A stretch of DNA of 64,000 nucleotides, from positions 1 to 64,000 of the forward strand of contig NZ_LNUT01000001.1 in the NCBI RefSeq assembly GCF_001512305.1, written 5' to 3'. The notes below the pieces were generated by a model. That model had not been told where the DNA came from, searched no databases, and saw only the letters and a program-made list of their open reading frames with translations. Below are positions 55,737 to 64,000 of this stretch, one piece after another. Within the stretch, counting starts at the first letter, position 1. Each line of letters opens with the position of its first letter. Origin of the DNA: Arthrobacter sp. EPSL27. Its GTDB lineage: Bacteria; Actinomycetota; Actinomycetes; Actinomycetales; Micrococcaceae. The translations under genes and the position numbers were made by a program.

Positions 55737-55828
55737 ACTTGTCTGCCCCGGATTGGCAAGGGTTTTAGGCTCCCGGCCGGGCGGGCGGAGGCCCCGGAGG
55801 CTGTTCTGCCGGCGACCGTGGGGCCGAT

Positions 55829-55857
55829 TTGTGCACGGCAAAACTCTCGGGTAAAGT
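55829..55857 (+). promoter_or_regulatory. Promoter of the tRNA-Gln/tRNA-Glu unit
   Basis: -35 TTGTGC (55829-55834), 17-base spacer, -10 TAAAGT (55852-55857). Transcription should start near 55864, about 60 bases before tRNA-Gln. Confidence 0.55.
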
Positions 55858-55922
55858 AATTACTCGTGCTGAGGCGCCGGGAGCGAGGGTTTAGACCTTC
55901 GGAAGCGGCCCGAAAGTTCCAT

Positions 55923-55994
55923 TGGGATATGGTGTAATTGGCAACACTACGGTTTCTGGTACCGTCATTCTAGGTTCGAGTCCTGGTATCCCAG
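55923..55994 (+). tRNA. tRNA-Gln (anticodon CUG)
   Basis: Seventy-two bases. Acceptor TGGGATA/TATCCCA, D-arm GGTGTAATTGGCAACAC, anticodon loop TTCTGGT within ACGG..CCGT, T-arm AGGTTCGAGTCCT. CCA not encoded. Confidence 0.95.
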
Positions 55995-56124
55995 CTCTGA
56001 AAAATCCGCGGAATTCAGCGGTTGATCAGGAGTTTTGAATCGGTCCGCCGATTTGAAACACCCGCCAAGTGTGTGAAATACTCACTTAGCGCGAACGGCA
56101 GGAATGCTGTTCTGGAAAGTACGC

Positions 56125-56197
56125 GGCCCCATCGTATAGCGGCCTAGTACGCTGCCCTCTCACGGCGGTAACGCGGGTTCGAATCCCGCTGGGGTCA
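56125..56197 (+). tRNA. tRNA-Glu (anticodon CUC)
   Basis: Seventy-three bases. Acceptor GGCCCCA/TGGGGTC, anticodon CTC in GCCCTCTCACGGC, T-arm GCGGGTTCGAATCCCGC. Probably shares the tRNA-Gln transcript. Confidence 0.95.
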
Positions 56198-56205
56198 CAG
56201 ATAAG

Positions 56206-56233
56206 ACGGTCCCGGGCAACAGCCCGGGGCCGT
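56206..56233 (+). terminator. Terminator after tRNA-Glu
   Basis: Twelve-pair stem (one G-U) with AACA loop, followed by TTTCTGTTGT. Confidence 0.75.
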
Positions 56234-56884
56234 TTCTGTTGTCCTTCTGTCCTTGGCGGTGAAGCAGGGTTATAAAACAAAAACGTGTGTAGATGCCGGG
56301 CGTGTCAGGGGCGTCCTGCCCATCCTGGGCGGGCCCAGAGGCCTTCCTCGGCAATGGTTGCTGTGCCGTATTTCTCGGGTCCGTTTGGTTGCTCGACGGG
56401 GCGTCTCTGGCAGCGACTTCACGGCATGCCTCGCGCGCCTACTCGTCCACAGGGGCCTCCCGATTCGCGGATCCTCGGTGCCTTCACCGCCCGGACGTAG
56501 TACTCGGATCGCGGGGTCCCCGGGCGCTCTACTTCGGCGGACTTCCGAACGCCGCCGCCTTTGCGACGATAATCCGCGTGATACCAAGCCGCGCCGCTGT
56601 CAATTCACCTCAGCGAGATGCATCCGACGAAACTGTTCCTGATCGTCCACAGCGATCACCCCTCCAATCGTTCGGAGCGGGTGGCCGGTGTTCAACCGTC
56701 ATGATGGCTCATTTTCTAACCGTCACCCACCAATGCTCCCCTTACTGGCCGAACTTCCAGAGTCGGGGCAATCGGACCCGCCTACATGTTGTCGTAGAAC
56801 GCAGCGAGGCCACCCAAGGTTTTCGCAAGTTGCTCGGCCTAGCGTCTGCTCTATTACTGGGGGCAATGCTGGGCGGGGGCAAAG
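56234..56884. other. Gene-free stretch after tRNA-Glu
   Basis: About 650 bases with no credible gene. Open frames up to 129 codons exist but have weak third-position bias and Arg/Cys/Ser-rich translations. The composition is patchier and more A/T-rich than the surroundings. It may hold the long upstream region of the galactose-oxidase gene or a decayed insertion beside the tRNA. Confidence 0.5.
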
Positions 56885-59464
56885 ATGGATATCAATGACG
56901 GACCGATCCACTACGGGCTTATTCCGAGAACGCGCAGAATGGCCCCGCGTCGTCACACCCGGCGACTTGGCCGCCGCCAATGGATCGCTCTCTTTATTGG
57001 GAGTTTCCTGATCGTGGGCTACGGGACCGTGGCCTTGCCCAAGTCCCTGGCGGCGACAACTGCGCACCGTCACGGTTCGGTCCAGGGGTTGACTCATCAG
57101 GGCGCCACTGGTGCGGCCGGACTTCACCTTCATAATGCGGCGCTGCCGGCCGCCGCGATGGAGGCCGCTGTCCTTCCCCTGTCCCGGACGGGTTGGACCG
57201 CTTCGGCCAGCGATGAAGAGGTCACGAGCCAAAACGGCAGGGCGAGCAACGTGCTGGACGGCAGTGCCGCGACTTTCTGGCACAGCCGGTGGTCCCCAGC
57301 GCCGGCGGCCCCCCTGCCGCACTTCATAACGATTGACACCAAGGCGACGCAAAGCATCGGGGGCCTGCGCTACCTGCCGCGGACAGACAACAGGAACGGG
57401 CGCGTCGGCAGCTTCGAGATCCGGGTGAGCACCGACGGCACCACCTGGAGCGCCCCGGTGGCCCGCGGAACCCTGCCGGACACCGTCACGGAGAAGACAG
57501 TTACCTTTATCGCAGTCAACGCCCGCTATGTCCGGCTGATTGCGACCTCCGAGGCGGGCAACCGAGGTCCGTGGAGCCACGCCGCAGAGATCAACCTGCT
57601 TGCTGGGCAGACGGCGCCCACAGCCGGTGTGCTGCCCCGGACCGGGTGGACCGCTGCGGCCAGCGATGAAGAGGTCACCAGCCAGAACGGCCGGGCCGCC
57701 AATGTGCTTGACGGCAGCGCCGCGACTTTCTGGCACAGCCGGTGGTCCCCGGCGCCGGCCGCGCCGCTGCCGCACTCCATCACGATCGACACCAAGGCGG
57801 CGCGAAGCATCGGGGGATTCCAATATCTCCCGCGCCCCGACAACAGGAACGGGCGGATCGGCAAATACTCGATCGCGGTCAGTTCCGACGGCACCGCCTG
57901 GAGCGTCGTCGCCACCGGAGCCTGGCCGGACACCGTCACACAAAAGACGGTGACCTTCGCCCCGGTCAGCGCCCGGTACGTCCGGCTGACCGCGACCACC
58001 GAGGCCGGCAACCGCGGTCCGTGGAGCAATGCCGCCGAAGTCAACCTCCTTGGCCCACCCCAGGGGTCATGGGGCCCGACCATCAACTTCCCGATCGTCC
58101 CAGTCGCGGCCGCGGTCCTGCCGGGCAACAAGCTGCTTACATGGTCGGCCTATTCCCCGATCGCCTACGGCGGCAGCAATGGCTACACCCAGACATCCAT
58201 CCTGGACCTCAACACCGGTGCGGTGAGCCCGGCCACGGTGGTCAACACCGGTCACGACATGTTCTGCCCCGGAACGTCCGTACTGGCGGACGGAAAGATC
58301 ATGATCAGCGGCGGCTCCAACAGCTCGAAGACCACCATTTACGACCCCAAGAAAAATATCTGGAGCTCGGGGCCGGACATGAAGATCGCCCGCGGCTACC
58401 AAAGCAACGTGACCACCTCCACCGGCGAAGTGTTCACGATCGGGGGATCCTGGTCGGGCGGTATCGGCGGCAAGAACGGGGAGGTTTGGTCAGCTGCCGG
58501 CGGCTGGAGGACCTTGAAGAATGTGCCCGTTGACAACATCCTGACGGCCGACGCCCGGGGCGGGTACCGTTCCGACAACCACGCTTGGCTGTTTGCCGCC
58601 TCCGGTGGCCGGGTGTTCCAGGCCGGGCCGAGCCGCCAGATGAACTGGATCACGACTGCCGGCGACGGCAGCATTACCTCGGCCGGTCTGCGTGCGGACA
58701 GCCCGGACGCGATGAACGCCGACGCCGTAATGTACGACGTCGGAAAGATCCTGACCGTGGGTGGGTCACCCGACTACGACAACTCCGTGGCTACGGCGCG
58801 GGCCTACACGATCGACATCAACAAAACTGTCACGGTGACGCGGACCGCGGACATGGCGTTCACCCGGTCGTTCGCCACCGGGGTCGCACTTCCCGACGGC
58901 CAGGTCCTCGTGCTCGGCGGCCAGCCCAACCCCGTTGTGTTCACGGACACAGGTGCCCGGATGTCTCCGGAGATATGGAATCCGGCGACCGGAAAGTGGA
59001 CCACCCTGGCCCCGATGGCCATCCCCCGGACCTACCACAGCGTCGCCACGCTTCTTCCCGATGGCCGGGTATTCGTCGGCGGCGGGGGGCTGTGTAACAC
59101 CTGCACCACCAATCACCTGGATGGGGAGATCTTCACACCGCCCTACTTGCTCAACGCCGACGGCAGCGCGCGGACCAGGCCGACGATTGCGGCCGCACCG
59201 GCCTCCGCCGCGGCCGGCAGCACGATTTCGGTCACCACCGGGGCGCCGGTCAGCAAATTCTCCCTGATGCGGATGAGTACCGTGACCCATAGCGTGAACA
59301 CCGACCAGCGGCGAATCCCGCTGAGTGCCACGTCCGTGTCAGGCAACACCTCGACGCTAATTTTGCCGGCGGACCGCGGGGTACTGGTGCCGGGCAGCTA
59401 CCTGCTGTTCGCAATGGACGGCAACGGGGTTCCCAGCGTTGCGTCCACGATTTTGATCAGCTGA
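56885..59464 (+). CDS. Secreted galactose oxidase-like copper radical oxidase with two CBM32-like domains
   Basis: 859 residues. A basic leader and signal/anchor helix (about 33-50) precede two F5/8 type C (CBM32) carbohydrate-binding domains, about 95-240 and 250-390, that are near copies of each other. Then comes the seven-bladed galactose oxidase propeller and a C-terminal DUF1929 domain. Active-site residues match the fungal enzyme with the same spacing: C461 (cross-link) in TGHDMFCPG, Y505 in ARGYQSN, W523 in GGSWSGG, Y717-H718 in RTYHSV and H802 in THSVNTDQRR. It should oxidise primary alcohols of sugars to aldehydes, making H2O2, outside the cell. ATG at 56885; ATG at 56940 is also possible. 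Confidence 0.88.
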   Translation: MDINDGPIHYGLIPRTRRMAPRRHTRRLGRRQWIALFIGSFLIVGYGTVALPKSLAATTAHRHGSVQGLTHQGATGAAGLHLHNAALPAAAMEAAVLPLSRTGWTASASDEEVTSQNGRASNVLDGSAATFWHSRWSPAPAAPLPHFITIDTKATQSIGGLRYLPRTDNRNGRVGSFEIRVSTDGTTWSAPVARGTLPDTVTEKTVTFIAVNARYVRLIATSEAGNRGPWSHAAEINLLAGQTAPTAGVLPRTGWTAAASDEEVTSQNGRAANVLDGSAATFWHSRWSPAPAAPLPHSITIDTKAARSIGGFQYLPRPDNRNGRIGKYSIAVSSDGTAWSVVATGAWPDTVTQKTVTFAPVSARYVRLTATTEAGNRGPWSNAAEVNLLGPPQGSWGPTINFPIVPVAAAVLPGNKLLTWSAYSPIAYGGSNGYTQTSILDLNTGAVSPATVVNTGHDMFCPGTSVLADGKIMISGGSNSSKTTIYDPKKNIWSSGPDMKIARGYQSNVTTSTGEVFTIGGSWSGGIGGKNGEVWSAAGGWRTLKNVPVDNILTADARGGYRSDNHAWLFAASGGRVFQAGPSRQMNWITTAGDGSITSAGLRADSPDAMNADAVMYDVGKILTVGGSPDYDNSVATARAYTIDINKTVTVTRTADMAFTRSFATGVALPDGQVLVLGGQPNPVVFTDTGARMSPEIWNPATGKWTTLAPMAIPRTYHSVATLLPDGRVFVGGGGLCNTCTTNHLDGEIFTPPYLLNADGSARTRPTIAAAPASAAAGSTISVTTGAPVSKFSLMRMSTVTHSVNTDQRRIPLSATSVSGNTSTLILPADRGVLVPGSYLLFAMDGNGVPSVASTILIS

Positions 59465-59519
59465 CCGCGACAGGCAAACGCAGAGGGTCGAAGATAGACC
59501 TTTCCCGTCGCTACAGTTG

Positions 59520-59548
59520 GGACCCCGTAGGCACAGCCTGCGGGGTCC
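59520..59548 (+). terminator. Terminator after the galactose oxidase gene
   Basis: Thirteen-base stem (one G-U) with ACA loop, 56 bases past the stop. Confidence 0.75.
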
Positions 59549-59597
59549 GTCTGTGTCAACGCGGGGCGGCAGGACCCGGAACTGACATGATGTTCCG

Positions 59598-61343
59598 GTG
59601 AGCTCCGATGAAAACACCGGCGTGGCAGTTGAACTGCTGGAAGCCGTCCACCGAGACCTGGCTGCCACTGCCTTGACTCTGGCTCTGCCCGGCTCGGACG
59701 ATGCCCGGCTGGACATCCGCAGCGCCCTCGCCCAGCTCGATGACTACATCCTGCCGCGGTACCGCAGCCTGGACGCGCCGCTGCTGGCCGTCGTCGGCGG
59801 CTCCACCGGCGCCGGCAAGTCCACGCTCGTCAACGGGTTCGTGGGCCACGCAGTCACCCGCGCCGGCGCCATCCGACCCACCACGCGTCAGCCCATCCTG
59901 CTGCACCACCCCGGCGACGGCCGCTGGTTCGAGGACCAGCGGGTCCTGCCCAGCCTGGCCCGGATCCGCGGCACGGTGACCGCGGACCCGGTGCCGGCCA
60001 GCCAGGCCGGGCCCACCCCGGACGCCGCCGCCATCACGTCGCTGGTGCTGGTGGCCGAGACGGCCGTCCCGCAGGGCATCGCGCTGCTGGATGCCCCCGA
60101 CGTCGACTCGATCTCCGCGGACAACCGCAAGCTCGCCGGCCAGCTGCTGGCCGCCGCCGATTTGTGGGTGTTCGTCACCACCGCCAACCGCTATGCCGAC
60201 GCCGTCCCCTGGCGCCTGCTGCTGGACGCGGCCTCCCGCGACATCATGGTGGCTGTTGTGCTGGACCGTGTCCCGCCGGCCGCCGAGGCCGAGGTCAGCG
60301 CCGACCTGCAGTCCATGCTCAACAGGGAGGGCCTGGGCGCGGCCCGGCTCTTTGTGGTCCCTGAGGCGCCGCTCGACGGGATGGGCATGCTCCCGCCCGC
60401 CGCCGTGGAGCCGCTGCGGACATGGCTCCAGGAGCTCGCCGCGGACGCCGCCAGCCGCGCAGACATTGCCCGGCGGACGCTCAACGGAACCGTCAAGGCA
60501 CTGGGCGGCCGGGTGGAGGCCGTCGCGGTGGCCGCCGGAGCGCAGGAACGCGCCGCCGATGTCCTCGCCGGGGACGCGCGCGATGCCTACCGGGACGCCG
60601 TCGCCAGAATTCTGGCGGCCACCCGGGACGGCGCCCTCCTGCGGGGCGAGGTCCTGGCCCGCTGGCAGGACTTTGTGGGCACGGGTGAATTCTTCCGGGC
60701 CATGGAACAGAACATCGGGCGCTTCCGCGACCGGCTTGGCGCATTTTTCCGGGGCGAACCTGCGCCGGCTGTACGCGTGGAGACCGCGATTGAGACCGGC
60801 CTGCAGGCGGTTATTCTCGATGAGGCAGCGAACGCGGCCGAGGACGCCGATGCGCGCTGGCGCTCGGACCCGGCCGGCCGGCAGCTGCTGGGCGGCGACG
60901 ACCTGTCCGGGACGTCCGACGGCTTCGCCGACAAGGCAGCCGCCGAGATCCGCGCCTGGCAGGGGAGCCTCATGGAACTGATCCGGACCGAGGGCCAGGG
61001 CAAGCGCACCCAGGCCCGCTGGCTGTCCTTTGGCATCAACGGCCTTGGGGCTGCCCTGATGATCGTGGTGTTCTCCATGACGGCTGGACTCACCGGCCTG
61101 GAAGTCGGCGTCGCTGGCGGAACCGCCATCGCCGGTCAGCGGCTGCTGGAGGCGGTGTTCGGTGAGGACGCCGTGCGCCGGCTCGCCCAAAAGGCCCGGG
61201 AGGATCTCCACGCCCGCTGCCAGAGCCTGCTGCAGGACGAACAAGAGCGCTTCCTGTCCCGGCTCGAGTTCCCGGGCGGCGTGGCCCCGGAAGTCCTGTC
61301 CGGCCATGCCGATGCCCTGCGCCGGCTGGCGGCCAGCGCGTGA
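59598..61343 (+). CDS. Dynamin-like GTPase (first of a pair)
   Basis: 581 residues. P-loop GGSTGAGKST (about 67-76), switch Thr in RPTTRQP, G3-type DAPDVDS and a possible G4 VVLDRVP; the usual NKxD Asn is replaced. After a long helical middle, a hydrophobic hairpin lies at about 475-515, then a helical tail. This fits bacterial dynamin-like proteins such as Streptomyces DynA/DynB, which work in pairs at the division septum. It overlaps the next gene by 4 bases (ATG within GTGA). Confidence 0.75.
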   Translation: MSSDENTGVAVELLEAVHRDLAATALTLALPGSDDARLDIRSALAQLDDYILPRYRSLDAPLLAVVGGSTGAGKSTLVNGFVGHAVTRAGAIRPTTRQPILLHHPGDGRWFEDQRVLPSLARIRGTVTADPVPASQAGPTPDAAAITSLVLVAETAVPQGIALLDAPDVDSISADNRKLAGQLLAAADLWVFVTTANRYADAVPWRLLLDAASRDIMVAVVLDRVPPAAEAEVSADLQSMLNREGLGAARLFVVPEAPLDGMGMLPPAAVEPLRTWLQELAADAASRADIARRTLNGTVKALGGRVEAVAVAAGAQERAADVLAGDARDAYRDAVARILAATRDGALLRGEVLARWQDFVGTGEFFRAMEQNIGRFRDRLGAFFRGEPAPAVRVETAIETGLQAVILDEAANAAEDADARWRSDPAGRQLLGGDDLSGTSDGFADKAAAEIRAWQGSLMELIRTEGQGKRTQARWLSFGINGLGAALMIVVFSMTAGLTGLEVGVAGGTAIAGQRLLEAVFGEDAVRRLAQKAREDLHARCQSLLQDEQERFLSRLEFPGGVAPEVLSGHADALRRLAASA

Positions 61344-62956
61344 GCCGCCATGGTGCCGCAGCCCAGGCCTCCCGGCTGGACCGCCGGCTGGAGGCCCTGA
61401 ACGAGGCCCGCGAGCTGGCCGCCGGGGCGCTCCCGGAGGACGTCCTGGACGGAGTGCTGCAGGTGCTGGACCGGGCCAGCTCCCGGCGCTCCCTCTCTGC
61501 CGACCACACCGTCGTCGGGTTCTTCGGAGCCACCGGCAGCGGAAAGTCGTCCCTGTTCAACGCCGTCAGCGGCGAGGAAATCGCGACAGCTGCCGCCCGG
61601 CGGCCCACCACCTCGGAACCGCTGGCCGGTATCTGGGGTGCCGAGGGCAGCGACCAGCTGCTGGACTGGCTGGAGGTCCGCAACCGGCACCACGCCCGGC
61701 CGGTGTCCGGCTTTGCGGACGAGTCCACCGGCCTGATCCTCCTGGACCTCCCCGACTTCGACTCCACCCGCGCCGCCAACCGCGAGATCGTGGAGCGCAT
61801 GGTGGGACTGGTGGACGACCTGGTCTGGGTGCTCGATCCGCAAAAATACGCCGACGCCGCGGTGCACAACGATTTCCTTACCCCGCTGGCATCCCACAAC
61901 GCAGTCACCCTGGTGGTCCTGAACCAGATTGACCGGCTCCCGGAGCAGGACGTCCAGCCGGTGCTGGAATCCCTCAGGGGCATCCTGGCGCGCGACGGGC
62001 TGGGCAAGGTGCAGGTTCTGGGCGCCTCCGCGGTGGCCGGAACCGGCCTGGACAAGGTCCGTGCCGCCATCCGCCAAGTGGCGACGCAGCGCCAGGCCCA
62101 GTCGCAGCGCCTGGGGGCCGACGTCACCCGGGCCTCGGCGCAGCTGGCCGAGGCCTCCGGCCCGGGGGAGGCGGCCGGAGTCAGGGCCGCGTCCCGGGCG
62201 CGGCTGGCAGAGGAACTGGCGGTCGCGGCCAACGTCCCGGTGGTGGTGGACGCCGTGGTCCGGTCGTACCAGCTCGAATCGACCCGCCGCACCGGCTGGC
62301 CCGTCACCCGCTGGCTGGTCCGCTTCCGGCCTGACCCGCTCCGGCGGCTCAACCTGCGCCGCGAGGGGTCCCGGCCGGAGCTGAACCGCACGTCGCTGCC
62401 ACCGGCCGGTGCCCCGGAGCGGGCCCGCACGGACGCCGCCGTCCGGGACTTTGCCGATGCGGCCTCCAACGGCGCACCCGGGCCGTGGCGCGCCGTCATC
62501 CGGGGCGCCGCCCGCGAAGGCCGGGAGCAGTTGCCGGACGCGCTGGACCAGGCCATTGCCTCGACCGAGCTGAAGGCCGGGAACAAGGCCTGGTGGTGGA
62601 CGCCGTTCAACATTGTGCAGTGGCTGGCGCTGCTGACGGCACTCGGCGGTTTCGTCTGGCTGGGCGCGCTGGCCGTGCTGGGCTACATCAAGCTCCCCGT
62701 GCCGGAGGTGCCCCGGGTGGAGGGCTGGCCGGTGCCCACCGTCATGATCGCCGGCGGAGCGCTCTTGGGGATCGTCCTGGCCATCCTGGCGAAGTTCATC
62801 GCGGGAGCCGCCGCGCGGGCCCGGGGGGCCGCGGCCCGGAAGCGGCTCCAGACGGCCGTCGCCGCCGTCGCCGAGAAGCTGGTGGTGGAACCGGTGGAGC
62901 TGGAGGTGAGCCGGCTGGGGTCGTTCAACAAGGCTGTGCAGGCAGCGTCCCGCTGA
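61340..62956 (+). CDS. Dynamin-like GTPase (second of a pair)
   Basis: 538 residues. P-loop FFGATGSGKSS (about 61-71), switch Thr in RPTTSEP, G3 DLPDFDS and G4-like LNQIDRL. A GTP-binding domain of about 230 residues is followed by helical parts and two transmembrane helices (about 423-450 and 464-488). Start overlaps the upstream GTPase stop, so both are made together. Paired dynamin-like proteins stabilise FtsZ rings or remodel membranes; role here is inferred. Confidence 0.75.
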   Translation: MSRHGAAAQASRLDRRLEALNEARELAAGALPEDVLDGVLQVLDRASSRRSLSADHTVVGFFGATGSGKSSLFNAVSGEEIATAAARRPTTSEPLAGIWGAEGSDQLLDWLEVRNRHHARPVSGFADESTGLILLDLPDFDSTRAANREIVERMVGLVDDLVWVLDPQKYADAAVHNDFLTPLASHNAVTLVVLNQIDRLPEQDVQPVLESLRGILARDGLGKVQVLGASAVAGTGLDKVRAAIRQVATQRQAQSQRLGADVTRASAQLAEASGPGEAAGVRAASRARLAEELAVAANVPVVVDAVVRSYQLESTRRTGWPVTRWLVRFRPDPLRRLNLRREGSRPELNRTSLPPAGAPERARTDAAVRDFADAASNGAPGPWRAVIRGAAREGREQLPDALDQAIASTELKAGNKAWWWTPFNIVQWLALLTALGGFVWLGALAVLGYIKLPVPEVPRVEGWPVPTVMIAGGALLGIVLAILAKFIAGAAARARGAAARKRLQTAVAAVAEKLVVEPVELEVSRLGSFNKAVQAASR

Positions 62957-62981
62957 GCATCTCGTAGAGGTGGCAGATCAG

Positions 62982-63518
62982 CTAAAGGAGTGCCGCGGCG
63001 TCCCGGACCTTGATCATGGTGCGCAGGTTGCGGGTGGTGGTTGAGGCCTTGTACTTCGGCTTTGCGGACAGTTTGCTGAACGGGCTTTCCAGTGTGCCGC
63101 CGGCGGGCGCCAGCCACGCCAGCGCCTCCGGACCCAGGCTGGTCAGCTCGACCCCGTCCAAGGCGGCGCCGGCCTCATACAACTCCGCCAGCACGCCGGC
63201 ATCAGAGCCGAGCGTGAGGTACGTGTGGGTGGACGCGTCGTCCGCCGGGTAGGGGCAGGCAGCCACCAGTTCGCCCACCCGGTCCGCAGCCAGGACCACC
63301 ACCCAGGCGTCATAGCCAAAGCGCTTCCGGAGGCAGGCCTCGAATTCTTCCTTCACTCCGGCGGGGGAGAGCCGGCTGGCCAGCACCACGTTGCCGCTGG
63401 CCAGAAGCGTCTTCACGCCCGAGAACGGGCAGGCCTTCAGGGCCTCCTTCAGGTCGGCCATTTTGATGGTGATGCCGCCGACGTTGACGCCGCGCAGGAA
63501 TACCGCATAGCTACTCAT
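62982..63518 (-). CDS. DUF1697 family protein
   Basis: 178 residues starting SSYAVFLRGVNVGGITIKMADLK, the typical DUF1697 opening, with LLASGNVVL and a C-terminal KYKASTTTRNLRTMIKV. The family is widespread and uncharacterised. It ends convergent to the GTPase gene, with about 25 bases between stops, and sits next to ndgR on the same strand. Confidence 0.88.
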   Translation of the reverse strand: MSSYAVFLRGVNVGGITIKMADLKEALKACPFSGVKTLLASGNVVLASRLSPAGVKEEFEACLRKRFGYDAWVVVLAADRVGELVAACPYPADDASTHTYLTLGSDAGVLAELYEAGAALDGVELTSLGPEALAWLAPAGGTLESPFSKLSAKPKYKASTTTRNLRTMIKVRDAAALL

Positions 63519-63535
63519 GCGGCCAGCCTAAGCCG

Positions 63536-64000
63536 TCAGTCGCCGGTTTTGCGCAGCGCCTCGGTCAGCACGCGCGCCGCATTGCACACCACTTCGGCAT
63601 GCAGCCGGCCGGGCTGGCGGGTCAGGCGCTCGATCGGGCCCGAGATGGACACCGCGGCAATCACCCGACCGGACGGCCCGCGTACCGGGGCAGAGACGGA
63701 GGCGACCCCGGGCTCACGCTCGCCGAGGCTCTGGCCCCAGCCCCGGCGTCGGACGCCGGCCAAAACGGTGGGCGTAAAGCGGGCGGACTGAAGGCCTTCG
63801 AGGAGCCGGTCGTGGTCCTCCCAGGCCAGCAGCACCTGGGCCGCGGAGCCGGCTTTCATGGACAGCTGCGTGCCGACCGGAATGGTGTCCCGCAGCCCGA
63901 TGGGCCGTTCGGCGGACGCCACGCAGACGCGCCAGTCACCCTGCCGGCGGAAGATCTGGGCGCTCTCGCCGGTGGCATCGCGCAGCTGCATGAGGACAGG
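63536..64000 (-). CDS. ndgR: IclR family regulator, partial (NdgR-like)
   Basis: The C-terminal 154 residues of an IclR regulator; the N-terminal winged helix lies beyond the window. The effector domain contains GLRDTIPVGTQLSMKAGSAA, RRRGWGQSLGEREPGVASVS and APVRGPSGRVIAAVSISGPI, closely matching the NdgR/LeuR type of Streptomyces, which controls branched-chain amino acid genes. Its position near gltX and the tRNA-Gln/Glu genes also fits. Likely binder of the motif shared by ilvD, ilvB and leuB; leuCD would be expected just outside. Confidence 0.78.
   Translation of the reverse strand, partial: PVLMQLRDATGESAQIFRRQGDWRVCVASAERPIGLRDTIPVGTQLSMKAGSAAQVLLAWEDHDRLLEGLQSARFTPTVLAGVRRRGWGQSLGEREPGVASVSAPVRGPSGRVIAAVSISGPIERLTRQPGRLHAEVVCNAARVLTEALRKTGD

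Noticed and set aside
55855..55864. Palindrome AGTAATTACT near the tRNA-Gln promoter
   Set aside because: It overlaps the likely -10 and start site, so A/T content is expected; no evidence for a regulator.
56253..56642. Open frame of 129 codons after tRNA-Glu
   Set aside because: Arg/Cys/Ser-rich translation, no ribosome site, weak codon bias, and competing frames on the other strand.

Overview
The window is high-GC actinobacterial chromosome, most like Arthrobacter/Pseudarthrobacter (Micrococcaceae). Support comes from strong G/C bias at third codon positions, GTG starts, several apparently leaderless promoters, a branched-chain amino acid block ending beside an NdgR-type IclR regulator, and malate:quinone oxidoreductase. 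No rRNA, CRISPR array, prophage or replication origin was seen.

Layout. 1-7054: histidine utilisation (hutG on +, hutU-hutH on -), a CPA1-type proton antiporter, a large palindrome at the left edge and a 414-bp head-to-head pair of IS481-like element ends. 7104-12924: GtrA and DUF1684 pair, lipoprotein, transglutaminase-like protein, flavin oxidoreductase/MarR pair, M28 peptidase lipoprotein. 13205-20441: a three-gene biosynthetic cluster with an EctB-type diaminobutyrate aminotransferase, a dedicated aspartate kinase and a 1417-residue membrane NRPS-like enzyme with the domain order of epsilon-poly-lysine synthetase. The predicted product is a poly-2,4-diaminobutyrate-type cationic homopolymer, the most notable system here. 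20461-34140: RND exporter, mqo, orphan peptide-binding lipoprotein, fasciclin lipoprotein, tRNA-Leu, Bcp peroxiredoxin, MarR, small membrane proteins, tRNA-Lys, PQQ-type sugar dehydrogenase, sunset-domain protein, LysR.

34269-49396 is the branched-chain/serine block: ilvD, a leader-peptide attenuator, ilvB-ilvN-ilvC, serA, an FtsX-type ABC transporter, metG, leuB, ilvE. A 16-bp motif (GTYC, seven variable bases or so, then GTGAGAC) recurs upstream of ilvD, ilvB and leuB, and the window ends inside a gene for the likely regulator (ndgR). 49553-54202: small membrane proteins, an MBL hydrolase, a FAH-family enzyme, gltX and a HAD phosphatase. 54199-64000: a YhgE-like repeat protein with a TetR-type operator upstream, tRNA-Gln and tRNA-Glu, a 690-bp gene-free stretch, a secreted galactose oxidase homologue with duplicated CBM32-like domains, two adjacent dynamin-like GTPases, DUF1697 and partial ndgR.

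How the genes connect: IlvD, IlvBN, IlvC, IlvE and LeuB make Val/Ile/Leu and are probably co-regulated by repression/activation at the shared motif plus attenuation. The polymer cluster draws on aspartate through the extra aspartate kinase, housekeeping aspartate-semialdehyde dehydrogenase (not in the window) and the EctB-type transaminase. HutH, HutU and HutG cover steps 1, 2 and 4 of histidine breakdown; HutI is not in the window.
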